Shown: positions 24,743 through 37,540 of the stretch, piece by piece
Numbering within the stretch: the first letter of the stretch is position 1
How the letters are laid out: each line of letters begins with the position of its first letter
From: Amoebophrya sp. A120
Lineage: Eukaryota; Sar; Dinophyceae; Syndiniales; Amoebophryaceae
Length of the DNA: 64,000 bases
Assembly: GCA_905178155.1 (NCBI GenBank)
Contig: CAJINV010000020.1
Span: 806,001-870,000, forward strand
Reading direction: 5' to 3'
The notes under the pieces: model-generated
Told to the model about the DNA's origin: nothing
The model's database searches: none
The model's input: the letters and a program-made list of their open reading frames with translations, nothing else
Program-made: the position numbers and the translations under genes

Positions 24743-25758
24743 AAGTGTGGGGCGCTTCGAAAGCTTTGTTTGCAGCCGTTTGCCGATACGCAGGCACGAG
24801 AGGACTGCAACCGCTTCATCGGTCACGTCTTGGGCGTTCCGAAACGAGAACCAATCTCCTATTCTTTTTTATATCGACGACGCACTAAATTATACACGTA
24901 AATTTTGTAGGCGATAGCGACAGGTCTTCGAAAAGCGACACAAAAGGGGCGACAGTGACACCTTCAGTTTGTCGAGGACATTCACCTACTGCTACTTTCC
25001 ACGGACGAAGGAGGGACCCATTTATATCTTCAACTTGTCCATCTTTTTCCTCCCCTGGCTCGAAGATAATCATCATACAGCAGGCTAGACATGATTCTGG
25101 ATCTGGATGAAATTATGACATAAGCGCCTTTCGTGTCGTCCTCGTCCTCATTGATGTTGTTGTATTTGTAGCGCGAACTGATCAAAAAACCAACATATAT
25201 ATAAAAGGAAAAATAAAAAAACAACAAGAAAAGGAAGAGCTCGAGCTTTGTTGTGTTTCCATAAATGAATTGCCCTCGTCGTTGTCGAGTTTCTGTTTCT
25301 GTCATAAGGGGAAGTCTGGAGAGACGAAAGAGTTGTGTGTCGAGAGGAAAATGAATGCTGACATTCATTGTTGCTATCTCCAAATAATTCTCAATGAAAC
25401 GCTGTGGGTGATGGGTTTCGCTTTCGTTTTCTTACGTGTCCTCTTTTGTAGTAAAGTGAGAAGACGCAGACCGTTAAACCAAGTGGTGCGTCGAAAGTAA
25501 AAGGGTCGTACGTAGAGACGAACACGAAACCATGTCGCATTCCATCCAGGTGGAACACGAGCATGAAGCCATTTGTTTCTTAGATCGCAAAAGTGAGAAC
25601 CTACCACATCTGCAGTAGTTCACTTCATTCATCTTGACCTTGTTCAATTTCTCTCACCTTCATAACCTTCACCTCCGTTCCCATTTTTTCCTCTGTTAGA
25701 ATACGAGAGAAGCTCTCTGCTCCCGATTCACAGTTTATTTGTGAGAAAAAGGTATATC
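24743..25758. other. Intergenic region
   Basis: No convincing ORF, RNA gene or TIR element. A/T-rich stretches lie around 25190-25240. Confidence 0.5.
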
Positions 25759-27653
25759 ATGCGTGTTCATCAGATGCTATGTTTCCGTGTGATGTTCTTG
25801 CTCCTCTCCTTGCCGTTGGCCGCGTTTTCCCTGGAGGAGGCCGTGGTGGATAAAGCGGCCGACATTTTTAGTCCCGTGGGAGCGCCCCAGATCTCCAAGG
25901 GGAAGGTGTATGGCCGCAAAGCCGGCTCGTCTACGGAGGGTATTTATTATTTTTTGACTCGCAGACTTCCTCTTCCACAACTTCGACTCCAAAACTTTTC
26001 GCGCGCCTCAGCTCACTCAATTTGACACAATGAATGTGATTGCTCATGCAACGACGAACGTATTCTGAATCTGATTTGGAAAACGACTCTGAAGTCATTC
26101 GCTCGTCAATTGAAAAGTCAACACGCAACAACACAGGCGCCAGTCCGTCGGACCTCCGACCGACCCAGCGCGTTTACCCCGATGACGCGCAACAAATCCG
26201 CGCTGAAAGAAGTGCCGAAGCACCGAGTGCGCCAACTGCGGCAAGCGCGCGACATTGCGAAAGCGGCGGAGAAACACGCGAACACGATGACCGCGGATCT
26301 CGTCTTCGAGTACGGCGCCAACGCTGTGCAGTTCGGTCTGTTGGACGCCGACGAGAGCGGGCACCTGGAGGGTGCGGAAATGGAGGCTTGCCCGCCGTCG
26401 GCTGATCTCAATCAGGACAAGAGGCTGGACCTCGGCGAGCATGATCAGTACTGCTCCGGTGCTCTTTCGGAGGGAAGCGGTGTTGCGTCCTCTTTTATTC
26501 TGTCCGAGGCCCCGGTGGTGAAACCGTCGAAAAAGACATTTGCGGGGTATGGGGTGCAGAAAGGCCGGGTGGTAGTGGTGTGGCAGTTGGGCGATAGCAC
26601 AAACCCCACATATGTGCATGACCGTAAGATTGCGAACATTCTGTTGTTTTTACATCGTGACTCTACCATTCTTTTTGGCATCGTATTTTAAATCTAGATG
26701 AGTTGAAAGAAAGCAATCCTCAGTCAATATCATTCAGCCGAGAAGAACGAATACAAGCGGTACCTCGGAACGGATTTGTTTGAAACAGAGGAGGAAGCGA
26801 AAAATTTTTCTTTAGCGACCCGCGCCGATGCGTCAATGGTATTTACGTGCACCCGATTTCTGTTATTAGGGCTGTTTTGATATATATCATCTCGACTGAA
26901 GCTATCGGTATTCGTATAGAGCTAAAGGATTCGGACCATCGTACATTTCTCGTAGTGGCGTAGAAATACTAATACAAATAGAGTCCTCGTACTTGTAAAA
27001 ATTAATGCATGCAACTACTACATGATGAGAACGCACACACGATGAAGAAAGGAAGAAGACCGATCATGATAGGTCTTTGATTGCGCGCTGGCAGGCTTTT
27101 TTGTGAACCTAATATACGCACGGCACAATGTTGGAGCTCATAACTAGCAGCACCCACATCCGTTGCCTGAGGATCGTAACCGCATGAAATTTCCTAAAAT
27201 TGCCGCTCACCACACTCTTACATAGGGAACGCCGAAAGCGGGGCAGTGCTGCAGCTTGTTTTCTGGGTGGGAGCTCCCGTCGTTTTTGCGGAGCTCGTGA
27301 ACGCAGAGCGAATGACCTATTTGATCGACTACTACCCAGAAAGGCAAGCACCAGGAGGCGGGTATATTCCTGCGGTGTGCCGCCATGGCTCACCTCTTGC
27401 TTTAAGTGATTCGTTGCTCGCGCTTTGTTCTTTTATGGGAAGATGAAATAGGTAGTAAGATGGATGTGGAGTGAATATGTATAACAGCCCTTCCGGGAGT
27501 GGGAGACGAGCAGCCCTCCAGCCGTGCCACATATTGCCAGACTTTCTGACCATTCGCTGGGCATCGCAACCAAAAACTACCTCCAGTCACTCAAATTTCT
27601 CAGCACGAAGCTTCACTGAAGAACAAGAAGCTGCTGGCCACGCGAAGATTTAT
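25759..27653 (+). CDS. Secreted EF-hand protein (3' end uncertain)
   Basis: The ATG at 25759 opens a clear signal peptide (CFRVMFLLLSLPLAAFS) followed by LEEAVVDKAAD. Exons 25759-25939, 26144-26623 and 26738-26838 join in phase. Two adjacent EF-hand calcium loops are visible at about 26341-26455: DADESGHLEGAE and DLNQDKRLDLGE, each with acidic residues at positions 1 and 12. This suggests a secretory-pathway or extracellular calcium-binding protein. Later exons are unclear. A hydrophobic exon (LVFWVGAPVVFAELV, from about 27255) and one or more further pieces to about 27653 are likely, but splice phases cannot be settled by eye. The recorded end is therefore approximate. Confidence 0.6.
25940..26143 (+). 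other. Probable GT-AG intron
   Basis: GTATTT donor with GCGCCAG acceptor, matching phase 1 on both sides. Other AGs nearby do not keep the frame. Confidence 0.5.
26624..26737 (+). other. Probable GT-AG intron
   Basis: GTAAGA donor and CATTCAG acceptor, phase 1, leading into PEKNEYKRYLGTDLF. Confidence 0.6.
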
Positions 27654-29035
27654 TAAATTCCTCGTCTTCAAGTGTGGCGCTGCCGCTGGAACAGGCGAGA
27701 CCCTTCTCTTCTTCCTCTTCCTTCTCCTCTTCTTCAGCGCATCAGCCTAGTACTTCCTCCTCTTCAACATCCAGCTCTGGTCCACCCAAAGCTACTTTCC
27801 GGCCGGGGGACGAGAAACAACGTCACGGTTGCCGTGATCATGGGATGTCTACTTAAGTCTACGTCACAAAGTGAGAAGACGTCGATACCCGGCTCATGGT
27901 CATGCAAGGCGTGAGGCCTCCTTTACTTCTTTATACCCCCGCTACGGAAGCCGAGGAAAACCAGGAAAGCAAGCGGAAGGTGTGAGAGGTGAAGTGGAAT
28001 CGGAGCGATGTGGAAAAGAAGTAGACGTAATAGCAAACATTAAAAACAAGCAATATTTGACCAAGTCAAAAACAAAAGCATAAAAGCACGACAGGAAAGG
28101 AAAACTATTTTACCAAAATGCGACCAGGTCCTCTACTGTTTTTTCAATGGTTTCAAATATATTTTTCATAAACAAAATCAAAAGCATTCTTTGTTTCTGT
28201 TAGTACGTAAGATTCAAACTCAAGAATACAGACAGGCCGCCCTTTTTTTATGTTTTTATGTTTTTAAGTTTTTTAGGTTTAGCTTATTTTCCTCAAGCTT
28301 GATTTTTCTACTACGGTTTTTTCATGAGTAGAGAAGTCCCCCTTCTGTGGCAAGTGAAGGTGACAAACTTAGAACAGAGGCGCAGAGCCTGCTCACATCG
28401 CCTCCCAGGATCCTCCATATGCGAGCGATTGACTGAGACAAAGGCTAGCGCATTGTAGAGTGATTGGCTGTCTGTTACCATGCGCGCAGCGTTCTTTACT
28501 TTTTGTATTGTGGGTTTATTTTTTATTTTTTTTGTGTTGTTGTTCTTCGTTCTAGCTCTCGAGGAACCTCGTCAGTTATTTTTGCTGGTTCCTATTGCCA
28601 CGGCGCCGATCAAAATAGAGAAAGCGCCAAGTGCAAGCTTGTTGCAGTTTGAAACAAGTGTCATCTTGGGCTGCGGAAAAGAGAGGAAGAAAGTTGTAGT
28701 GAGTTTTGAACTTGATAAAATTCTGATAGGTCTCCTCGTGTCTTCATCGCTGCCATCGTTGCGAATGTTTCATCATGAAGAGTGAAGTCGAAGTAGTGTT
28801 GTGACGGTGTCGAGAGGAGACAGGTGGTACACGTGCGAGTTGATTTTAGATGCATTTTGCATTCAAACTCTGAGATGAGAAAAAATATAAGGAAAAAGTG
28901 AGCGTCTATAACTCCTCGGTGTTGTGCTTGTGCTAAAAGTAAAAGCAGTGTCAGTGATGTAAAGATTAATTCTCTATAGATACTTACTTTCCAGTAAGTG
29001 GCGGAGAAGTAGAAGAATAGAAGGAAAACAGTACC
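27654..29035. other. Mostly intergenic region
   Basis: A Ser-rich stretch at 27690-27800 could be a last exon of the EF-hand gene, but I cannot link it. The rest is AT-rich with poly-T tracts (28230-28320). No RNA gene or TIR element was seen. Confidence 0.45.
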
Positions 29036-30304
29036 ATGTCGCATTCCATCCAGGTGGTGGCGCGGCACGACGTGGCCATCACGAGTCCGGTGTTTGGGCC
29101 GAACAACGACCTTTTCACCATTTCGCGAAACGGGGACATCTACCGCTACCTCGGCAACACCGAGACGGACAGCGAGTTCCAGGTCGAGTCTTGGGGCAAC
29201 AGCAGCGGACAGCCCCTCGGGGTCCTCTTCGATCCGCAGGGGGTAGCGTTCGTCTGCGACTGCGCGCACCAGGCCATCTTCCGTATCCTGCGAACGGAGG
29301 AGGAGGGGAGCGCGCCCCGACAGGAGATCGAGCCCTACGTAAAGGAGTACGAGGCCCAGCAACTCCTGGGTCCCAACTCCGTCTGCCTCGGCCAGCAAAG
29401 CGGGCTTTTGTACTTCACGGACTCCGGCCCCCTGGGAGAGACCAGCGTCCAGAACCCAAAAGGTTCGGTGTTCGCGATAAACCCGGCAACGCAGCTCCTC
29501 ATCCCACTCGCCTACAACTGCCTCGCGTACCCGAGCGGAATTGCCTTGACAGCAGACGAGAAGGTGCTCTACGTGGCCGAAACCAGTATGAACCGGGTGC
29601 TGCGCTTCACGCAGTCGCCCCCCGGGGTCTACCACTGCACCGTCTTTCACCAACTTAGTGGCCGCTTCGGACCAACAGGTACCTCCCAGTACAAGTTTTT
29701 TGTACGACTGCATGCAATTTTCAAATTAGAAGAAGCTGTCTTTTCTTTGGTCGTTTGGTTTAAGGATGTGATGTAGTTGTGCTGCAGCCCGAAGCACGAC
29801 TATTGTTATTGATACAAAATGAACTACAAGACGGCTCGACGCTCCATAAAAACTCCTTCAGCCTTGGCCGTGTCATCCACGGGGGATCTTTTCGTGTCGC
29901 ATTTTGACTTCGTCGACAACACGGAGAACGGCAGAATCGTGGTGATTGACCCAGAGGGCGAAGTTATTCGCGAGAAAAAAACACTGCTTTCATCTTGTCA
30001 TTTCGTATGCTGCACATAGTGTTGTATTCATTTTCATGACAAGCAAAGACTATGCAGTAGCTGTTTTCCCGCCCAAGTTTGTCTTGTCTTTTTGTCGTGT
30101 CCTTGTTTTCAAGATGAAACGCTAGCTCGACCACCGATACAACTACAGTGAAGCAGTGTATTTCAACCTCCTGCCATACTCGTAACCGCCATCATGAGCG
30201 TCCCGGGGCCAGAAATCACCGGCCTCTGCCTCACACCAGACGAACGCTTTCTGCTGATCACCGAGGGCAGTGGCAACTCCCTCTATCGCCATCCGTTGCG
30301 GTAG
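29036..30304 (+). CDS. SMP-30/strictosidine-synthase-like beta-propeller
   Basis: The ATG at 29036 starts MSHSIQVVARHDVAITSP. Repeated blade-like motifs follow: QPLGVLFDPQGVAFVCDC, GPNSVCLGQQSGLLYFTDSG, GSVFAINPATQ, YPSGIALTADEKVLYVAET, ALAVSSTGDLFVSHFDF and GPEITGLCLTPDERFLLITE. These are typical of six-bladed SGL/SMP-30/gluconolactonase propellers, which include lactonases and other metal-dependent hydrolases; the substrate cannot be told. There is no signal peptide. Exon 1 is 29036-29678 and exon 2 starts at 29862 (phase 1). Exon 3 runs from about 30184 to the stop at 30304. The exon 2/3 junction is unresolved. The total of about 300 aa fits the family. Confidence 0.75.
29679..29861 (+). 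other. Canonical GT-AG intron
   Basis: GTACCT donor and CCTTCAG acceptor, phase 1, joining GRFGPT to ALAVSSTGD and keeping the propeller repeat intact. Confidence 0.65.
29963..30188 (+). other. Unresolved intron with internal hairpin
   Basis: Coding sequence stops making sense after DPEGEV and resumes at VPGPEITG. No GT/AG pair I tried keeps phase. GCTTTCATCTTG near the left pairs with CAAGATGAAACGC near the right. No clear 5-bp flanking repeat was found, so this may be an old, decayed element or a conventional intron with ends I missed. Confidence 0.4.
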
Positions 30305-32034
30305 GAGTAGACGAGAGCTGCGGTGAATGGACAAGAACATCCAAAGCGGCGGGCACCTAGGGATACGAAGTCATGGCTCAACCCGACGAGGAGTTCCAGG
30401 TAGTTTGTTATCGTCATTTGTTACTTGCTCATGGTCATGGTCTAGTATTTGCCCTTCGTGATCCAGCAATGGACGTGATTTTTGCTGTTCGAAATGAATG
30501 AATCTGCAGCGAGGTCGTGTCCATTTGATTTGAAAAAACATCTTTGTAGGCCCGAGCACAGAACCAGCAGCAAGACGCTCTGGCCAAGAACCCCTACCCG
30601 CACACCTAATAAAGCGAAAGTATCACCTGTACATGTACGGACAGCGAGACTAAGAACCAATTGCTCGGTGCAGCAAGTACAAATCGAGGAGCCTGCATCG
30701 CCGTTGAGGATGTTCAGTCGAGCTCATTTATTTGCCCAGATAGTTTTGATACGCGAGTTGTCTTCAGCGGAACTGGCCAGCTCCAGTAAATCACACACAC
30801 AATCACAAATATTTTACTCTAACCTTAACGCTTTCGCTTCGATATAACTAACCGAGTCTCGTCCGTCACCACATCCTGACTTATTTATGCAGGAAGTGCA
30901 AACTCGAACAGAAAACTCTGCAGACAGAGTGCGATTTAGATTTTGAACAAGAATTCGTCATTGCCATTGGAGCAAGACACGAAATGAAATGGGCTAATGC
31001 AACAGATTTGTATGAAACTTCGGCTTCGCTCAGTGCGAGAAGTATTGCAGCAATTACGCTTGTATGTCAAGCTAAGCACAAGACCAGGGTCGTTGTGGTA
31101 GAGCAGCCTGTTCTAGTTTCTTGAGCCGTCACTTTAGTTTGTTCGTCTTGGTACTTAACTAACAGTAACAGCAAGGCCATGCTGTCGCGCAAGAACGTCA
31201 TATCTTTTATGGAGCCACCGAGTTTGTTTCGTCCTGACGTGTGCAGAAATTTCGGTGAGAGAAAAAACAACAACAAGTCGGTTCTGAAAATGAAAAGTGG
31301 AAGCTCGTCGGTTTGAAATTTTTTTTATTTTACGAGACGAAATGAGCTTTGTGTTTGTTCGGTCACCGTCCACACCTGTCGCCGAAACAACCGCAAGGAA
31401 CGCATAAAATTGGTCTGTTTCCGACCGGTGTCCACTGGCAGCAATCTTCATGACCTAGACCTGTGCAAAGAAAGTGAAACTGGAATGATGCGGCTCCGAA
31501 AAAAATGATTCCTGAGTTCCAACTACGAACTGCAGCATTCAAAATCTTCACTAAACATCAACTAGAACAAATGCAATTGCCATACCAACCACAAAATCAC
31601 ATGATATCCAATTCCAATGAACCGCTCTCATGGTCAAGACAGAAAATCGAAAATGAACATGATCCGTGTTTTTAAATCTTCTACCAGGACCACTACCTCT
31701 CCCTTTTCTGTTTCGCTAGTTATTCGGGCGACCATGAATTATGCCCCCTACAGCCTCCTCATCATCTGCATTGCTGCTTAATCTTCAACATTCCTATTTT
31801 TTCCATTTTCCCAGTCAGAAGTGTCTAGCGATTTATTGAATCTCGCCCAGATTCGTTCGTTGAATTGTTGTTGTATAGTGAAGTAACAACTAAGAATTTC
31901 CGAAGAATTTTCTACTCTTGTTCTCCAAGGAGTAGACCATATCGCACTTCTTTGCTGGTCGTCAGATATTGTCCTTCGAAGAACTTCTTTCCGCTTTCTC
32001 GTCCCCGAAACAAGCAGCGAGCACCAATCTTGAA
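30305..32034. other. Intergenic region
   Basis: Stops in all frames and several short ORFs without coding character. No RNA gene, TIR element or tandem repeat was noticed. Confidence 0.5.
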
Positions 32035-35000
32035 ATGTCGCCTGCATCGACGTCAACATCCAATGTGGCGCACGAAGAACGTCGTTGGCCGGAGGAAGGT
32101 CCTGAGCGCCCGTCGGGAGTGGATGTGGAAGATGAAGAACTAGAACCCGTGAAAGAAGTAGAAGTAGCTCGAGATGATGAACTACAAGACCATGAAAATG
32201 ACAATTCCAACGGGTCGTGCGGGTCCTGTTCCGCATCCTCCTCTGAAGAGGAGATTGACCTATCGGAACGCCTCTCCATTGTCCTCGTCACGAGCCCGAT
32301 CGGCATGCACCCGCAAACCACGCTGGTTGATGGGGTGATCACCTCCTTCGATTTGATCCCGGGACTGCAGAAATGCCCGCTAGTCATTGTCGCGGACGGG
32401 GTCTGTTTGATCCCTTCCGATTCGAAGCGGTTTCTCGAGCGGCCGAATAAACGACTGCAAGAACGCCGGGAGCAGGAGGAACGACTGATGGTGAAAAATT
32501 TGCGCAGAAAAAGTTCCAATGTGGAGATGGAGATTGAAAATAGCGGAGTTCTTGAAGGAGACCACCACGGCGGGAACAGAACGTCGAAAGTCGGCTCTGG
32601 TAGAAATCGTAGCAGAAGAGCCAGCTCTTGTAGTGAGAGTGGAATTGCAGCTGGTGTACTTGCAGTGTCGTCCACCTCGTCCGCGTCCCCCGGGGGTTGC
32701 AGAAGTACAACACCCGGAGATCTAGTTCATGATGATGCTGAGTCAGCACCATCTACAACTGCACAAGAACATTCATCTACAATGCGCCCAGCAAAGACAA
32801 AATCCTGCACCAGCACGTCCTCCTCATCCTCACAGCCCGTGCACGAACGACCGCGGAGGACAATAGGAGCACTAAGTAACCGGCAAGAAGATGATGAGGA
32901 GACCACCGATGCCCAGCGGCGCGCTGCACGGGCGCAGCACACCAGCGTTGTTCGTGTTCCTCAGAGGACCTCCTGCACCCGGTCTGACACGGCGAGCACG
33001 AGCTCGGGGGGCCGCGGGTCGGGCAACAACGAAGACGATGCAGACGAGGACTTAGAGGAGGACGAAGAACCAGAACTACACAGCTGCAACTCGAGCGGTG
33101 GAACTACTACACTTGGTCGTGTGCTGCAGCAGGAGCAGCCGCCCTGGAGGAACTACACAGCGAGTAGCCCAGCTGTGGCAGCGCAGGCCGACGCGCCGCA
33201 AACCAGGTACTCAGGAACTGCAGATCATGTAGATGAAGAACATAATACCACGAAACAAGAAGTAGCAGCGGTCGAAGACAAACTCAAACCGTCGGCCTTC
33301 GAACAAAGAGATCAAGATGAAGCTCAAGACTCAGGTAGAGAGGACCAGCCTGACGAAGAAGACTTGAGATCCGCCGGTGAACAAGATGAAAACGAAGACG
33401 AGGAAGACCAAGATGACCAAGACGAGGACCAGCAGGCGCGGCTGCGGCTGAAGACCAACCAGCGACAGCGGGTGGTCTGGAAGCGCGGGCTATCAAATGT
33501 AAAAATGTCTGGTTCTGGAAGAATGCAAGTTTGTCATGCTTGTTTGGCATGACTCGGAAATCTGTGTTGCATAGACACGAAAAAGCCCTCTTACCTGTCA
33601 TGCAAAAACGCAGTTTGCCATGCGGAATACGTAAGACATGACAGCCAAAAAATTTGTCATGCGCAGCTGCGTACTGCAGTGCGTCTATCATTCATTTTTA
33701 GCATTACAAGTTTCCAGACCCAGACATTTTTGCATTTGATACGGGCGGGTGACCAAGGAGGACCTGGACCGGTACACCGAGTACGTGGAGTATCAACTGG
33801 AAAAATGTCTGGGTCTGGAAGAATCCAACTTGTCATGCTGATTTTGGATTCTAAAAAAATCTGTATTGCGTGAGCAGCAAAGAGAGTCCAAGTTTTGCTA
33901 CACGGAAAGAGCATTTGCCATGCGGTATAGGCATCAGGAAGCCCTCACAAAATCTGTGACGCTAGGGCATGCATCACAGACGTCAGGAGTCATGCAACGT
34001 GTGCATGACAAACCTGGCAATCTTCCAGACCCAGACACTTTTACATTTGATATGGAGCGGTTGCGCACCAAGTACAGCACCAACCCCGACCGAAAGCGGG
34101 AAACCACCGTGCTGGGCCCCTTGCCAAAACACCTCTCCTTCGCGCACGCGCTCCGGAGAGGGCTGGAGGAGGTACTTGATAGATACTTCACTTCGTCATC
34201 ATGTCATGAGCATGATTTTTCGTTATATCGTTCATGCTCGTTTGTATTCCTGAGTGGTCTGCGGCGCTAATACAATTTCAATTACTATGTGGTCCGGACA
34301 GGAGGAAGATAGAGATACATACGCTCACACATCATAAAAATCCATCGCTTTTTAAACGACACAGGTGAAAACGGAGTATGTGATGGTGGTGCAGCACGAC
34401 CGTGCCTTTGTGGAGCAGGTGGACTTACCTCGCGCGCTTGAGTTGATGGAACAGGAATCTAAAATCCGCTACATCGGCTTCCAATCGCGGACCAACGCCA
34501 ACTACCCGAACCGCATGCTCGGTCGCTACGGCGAGTGGGCCCGGATGCCGTACTTCTGCGACCAGCTGCACAAACCCAAGCGGGGCCAGGTGGTCTTGGA
34601 GGAGTTGGAGAAGAGTAGCAAGGTGATTTCCAAATCTGTACAGTTGCAGCCGCTGCTGTCGAAGGAGACTACAGGAGATGAAACTGGCTCTTGTACAACG
34701 TCACCGGACGGCGCAGAAGATCTACGACCTCCGACGACAGGCGATATTCTTGGCGCCGGCATTACGTCTTCAAAAGCGGCGGCTTGCGGTGATGAAAGTG
34801 CACAGGTGCAGCACAACGCGAGCCCCCGCGGCGAAACCAACAGTGGCGCCGGGAGGTCCAGCACAAGCACGCCGACTGGCAGAGAGACCACCACGACCAG
34901 AGCAAGACACTTGAGCTACTCGCCCGTATACAACCAACCCTCACGACCAAATTCTGCGTCGTCATCTTGTTCCGCGGTGAAGATGGAAGTGCACGACTCC

Positions 35001-36146
35001 CCAACAGCAGCTCCAAGATCATCTTCAGCGTCGCCTGAGCCTGTTGAAAATGTGAAGCGAAATCTTTCCGTGCCCATCCATACCAACTCGGTGAACTTGC
35101 GAAAAAACAACAGGAGCCCCGACCCGAGCCCGACAAACCGGAAGAAAAAAAGCAGGGCGCAACAATTTCGAATACCAAAGACGAGTTCATTATCGAGGGG
35201 CACTGGAGCAACGGAAGCAGTGGATGCCACCCCGCCCCGTTGCGAAGACGACGAGGCAGCTGGGGAAGTAGATCAAACACCCGCTGCTCTTGCCGATCCA
35301 ACTCGCATCACGACCAGGGAAACATCTAGTAGGCGGGAGCAGCACCAACGTGGAAACGAGGAAACTGTTCATAGTGCCGGCTCTTTGTCATTTGTTTCTT
35401 CTGATAGAGGTCCTCCTGGACGCGACGAAAGCGACACTTCGGCACCTAAGCAGGAGGAGCATCAAGTTGTAGAACAGGATTCGAGATTAATAGTACAACC
35501 CGAAGAGCAGGAAACATCCACAACGGTAACAAAGACGAGAACTTCAGACAGTAAGAACAGCATCAAGACGAGCACTTGCGGCTCCAAAACCAACACGTCG
35601 AACAAGAACGCTACTAGCACAGCAGCATCATCAAGTACTAGGTCCTCGAAGGAGCACCTTGCGGAGGAGCTGATTCCGCTCTTTTTTTGGTACGACTCGA
35701 CGCACATTTGCCACACGCAGCCCTATAAGGAGCTGATTCGGAAAGAATGCAAACTCGGCCAGTTCATCGAGTCGACCTACGGGTTTCGCATGGAACAGGA
35801 GGTAAAGGAGGACGGGATGGCGGGAAGATGGAACTTTGACCACCACTTGAACAAGTACGGGTGCTTTCTCTTCCACGACCCGGCCGTCGGCGTGCTGAAG
35901 CCGATCGTGGCGCACCTGCACGGGCGCATGTTCTGGTCCAAGGACGAGCGCGTGGCACGAGGCTGGCCCGCGGTGCCCTTGTTCAGTAAATACGAGAGGC
36001 TAGCGCGGCTGGAGGGGGGCATCGTGCCCGAGGAAACGGTGTGTGAGGACGGATTAGACGACGTGGAGCGGGATCGCCGGCGCGCCGACCCGGAGAAAGC
36101 GGTGGAGGAAGACGAGGGGTATCTGTGGCAGGAACTCTTCGACTAG
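32035..36146 (+). CDS. Putative glycosyltransferase with disordered insertions
   Basis: Exons 32035-33490, 33747-33790, 34058-34171 and 34365-36146 total 3396 bases (1131 aa). The ordered islands are SIVLVTSPIGMHPQTTLVDG with a following 'PLVIVADG' (about 32270-32400), EYVMVVQHDRAFVEQVDLPR with 'IRYIGFQSRTNANYPNRM' (34376-34530), and a C-terminal block with IPLFFWYDSTHICHTQPYKE and 'YGCFLFHDPAVGVL' (35670-35900). A nucleotide-sugar-type opening strand, a D-x-D-like acidic turn region and the His/Asp-rich C-terminus resemble GT-A-fold transferases of unicellular algae and dinoflagellates. That is recall of pattern, not a proven match. Long Ser/Thr/Glu-rich insertions separate the islands. No signal peptide or TM was found at this start. 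The neighbour is a huge Ser/Thr-rich surface protein, a plausible substrate class. Confidence 0.55.
33491..33741 (+). mobile_element. Introner-like intron, family A (forward)
   Basis: TATCAAATG...CATTTGATA ends. Exact CGGGC repeats at 33486-33490 and 33742-33746. The interior is nearly the reverse complement of 54881-55131. Excision gives WKRGRVTKED in frame. Confidence 0.92.
33791..34052 (+). mobile_element. Introner-like intron, family A (forward)
   Basis: TATCAACTGG...CATTTGATA. Exact TGGAG repeats at 33786-33790 and 34053-34057. Nearly identical to 44510-44771 in the giant gene. It leaves a 44-bp exon between itself and the previous element. Confidence 0.92.
34172..34364 (+). other. Canonical GT-AG intron
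   Basis: GTACTT donor and GACACAG acceptor, phase 0, joining GLEE to VKTEYVMVV. No inverted repeats. Confidence 0.8.
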
Positions 36147-37540
36147 GACCACGGCGCGTGATGTATGTAGAATTCATCCGAATTATAATTTTCAATCGAT
36201 GGTACTGCTGGTGCAATCGCAGCTGCAGTTGTGCCTCGTTGCTGTTACTCGCAGTCTGTCACAGTGAGTTCGTGTGGTTGTATAAAGAAGTAGCCAAAAT
36301 CTACTCACTCTCTGTATCAGTATCAACCCAAAAGTTGTATATTTTTTGTTTTTCCTGCAGAAGTAGAAAGAACGTGCGAAATAAAGTGGACGAAGCATCG
36401 CTGTATTCCACATCGTTGGAGATTGTTGTTGCAAGATGAACCGCGACTATGTTTGTACAAAGAACGTGCTAGTACTTCAGACGACTTGTTGCAGCTTGTT
36501 CCTGTTGTAGTTTTACGAAAAAAACTGTGTCGCATACGGACAATCATGAATACCCTTGCGCCTCTCGGCCTCGCCTCGTCGCGCGCAAGCGGTGTAGTCA
36601 CACCCACCTCGTATCTGTTGTTCTGTTCCATGTTAACTGGTGTCAAACTAGTACAACTAGAAGCTCTATATCATGGCTTTGTTTCGTCGTTTACCAAAGG
36701 ATAATCTCTACTTTCTGCAAACCAAGTCGTGAACCTCGTGGTCGTAATCGTGTATAATTGTGCTCGTATTTGTAGAGGGACAACGACAACCACAACGGTT
36801 CGCTTGTCGCCGGTCGTAACAATCGCGTATCGATGAGCCGTGTCTTGTTGCAACTGAGTGAACAAGTCGGACCTTTTTCGTACCATCGCTATCACTCATC
36901 GTTGCAGACAAATCTACTTGTTTTCCTCCTGTTCATAATCTGTTTTTCGTGTTTTTCATCATCATCATCGCTCGAGGCAGGCCGTGTCGACGTCGTCCTC
37001 CCAGATCGAGGGAGAGCCGAAATCTCGTCGCCCCTCGTCTGGAAATACAAAATCGACTCTGATATGCGTTTTCGGCAATCGACGGAATCGAAATTTAAGG
37101 CTAGCAATCGAAGTGCGGCGACCACGCCGCCGCCAAACTTTTTGCCGGACGTCGAGAAATGTACTTAAGTAAGTTAGTATATGTTGTCCTCAGACCGGTT
37201 TATGTATTTATCTTCGCTTCTGATTATCAGAAACAGAATCTCCACTTATCGAAATGGATATATCATCGCTAATGAAATGAATTTAAATTATGTCCTAGCG
37301 CTCGCCGGGGTGTCTTTTTTTCATACTTAGTTTCTTGTTTGTGGAACGACGGGTATTATACACACTATTAAGTAGAAAGTCATCAAAGTTGTATATTATT
37401 CGTGCCCAGAATTGTGCATGATGAACTTCATCGCAAGAAGCAGGCCTCCATGAGCAAAACCTATACGAGTCGTTCATCTGGTACGTTGATGACACCAGTT
37501 CTTGCACGATTGTAAGTAGAGCCCAAGTAGCAGTCTTTCT
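36147..37540. other. Intergenic region with one short ORF
   Basis: An ORF at 36833-37168 (111 aa) has a hydrophobic core (LLVFLLFIICFSCF) that looks like a signal anchor. Neither its start nor its intron structure is supported, so I do not call it a gene. Nothing else is visible. Confidence 0.4.

Noticed and set aside
28661-29713. 350-aa minus-strand ORF
   Set aside because: Its coding-looking half is antisense to the SMP-30-like exon, which has clear family motifs on the + strand.
36833-37168. 111-aa ORF with hydrophobic segment
   Set aside because: No supporting start context, homology or splice evidence; could be a chance ORF.
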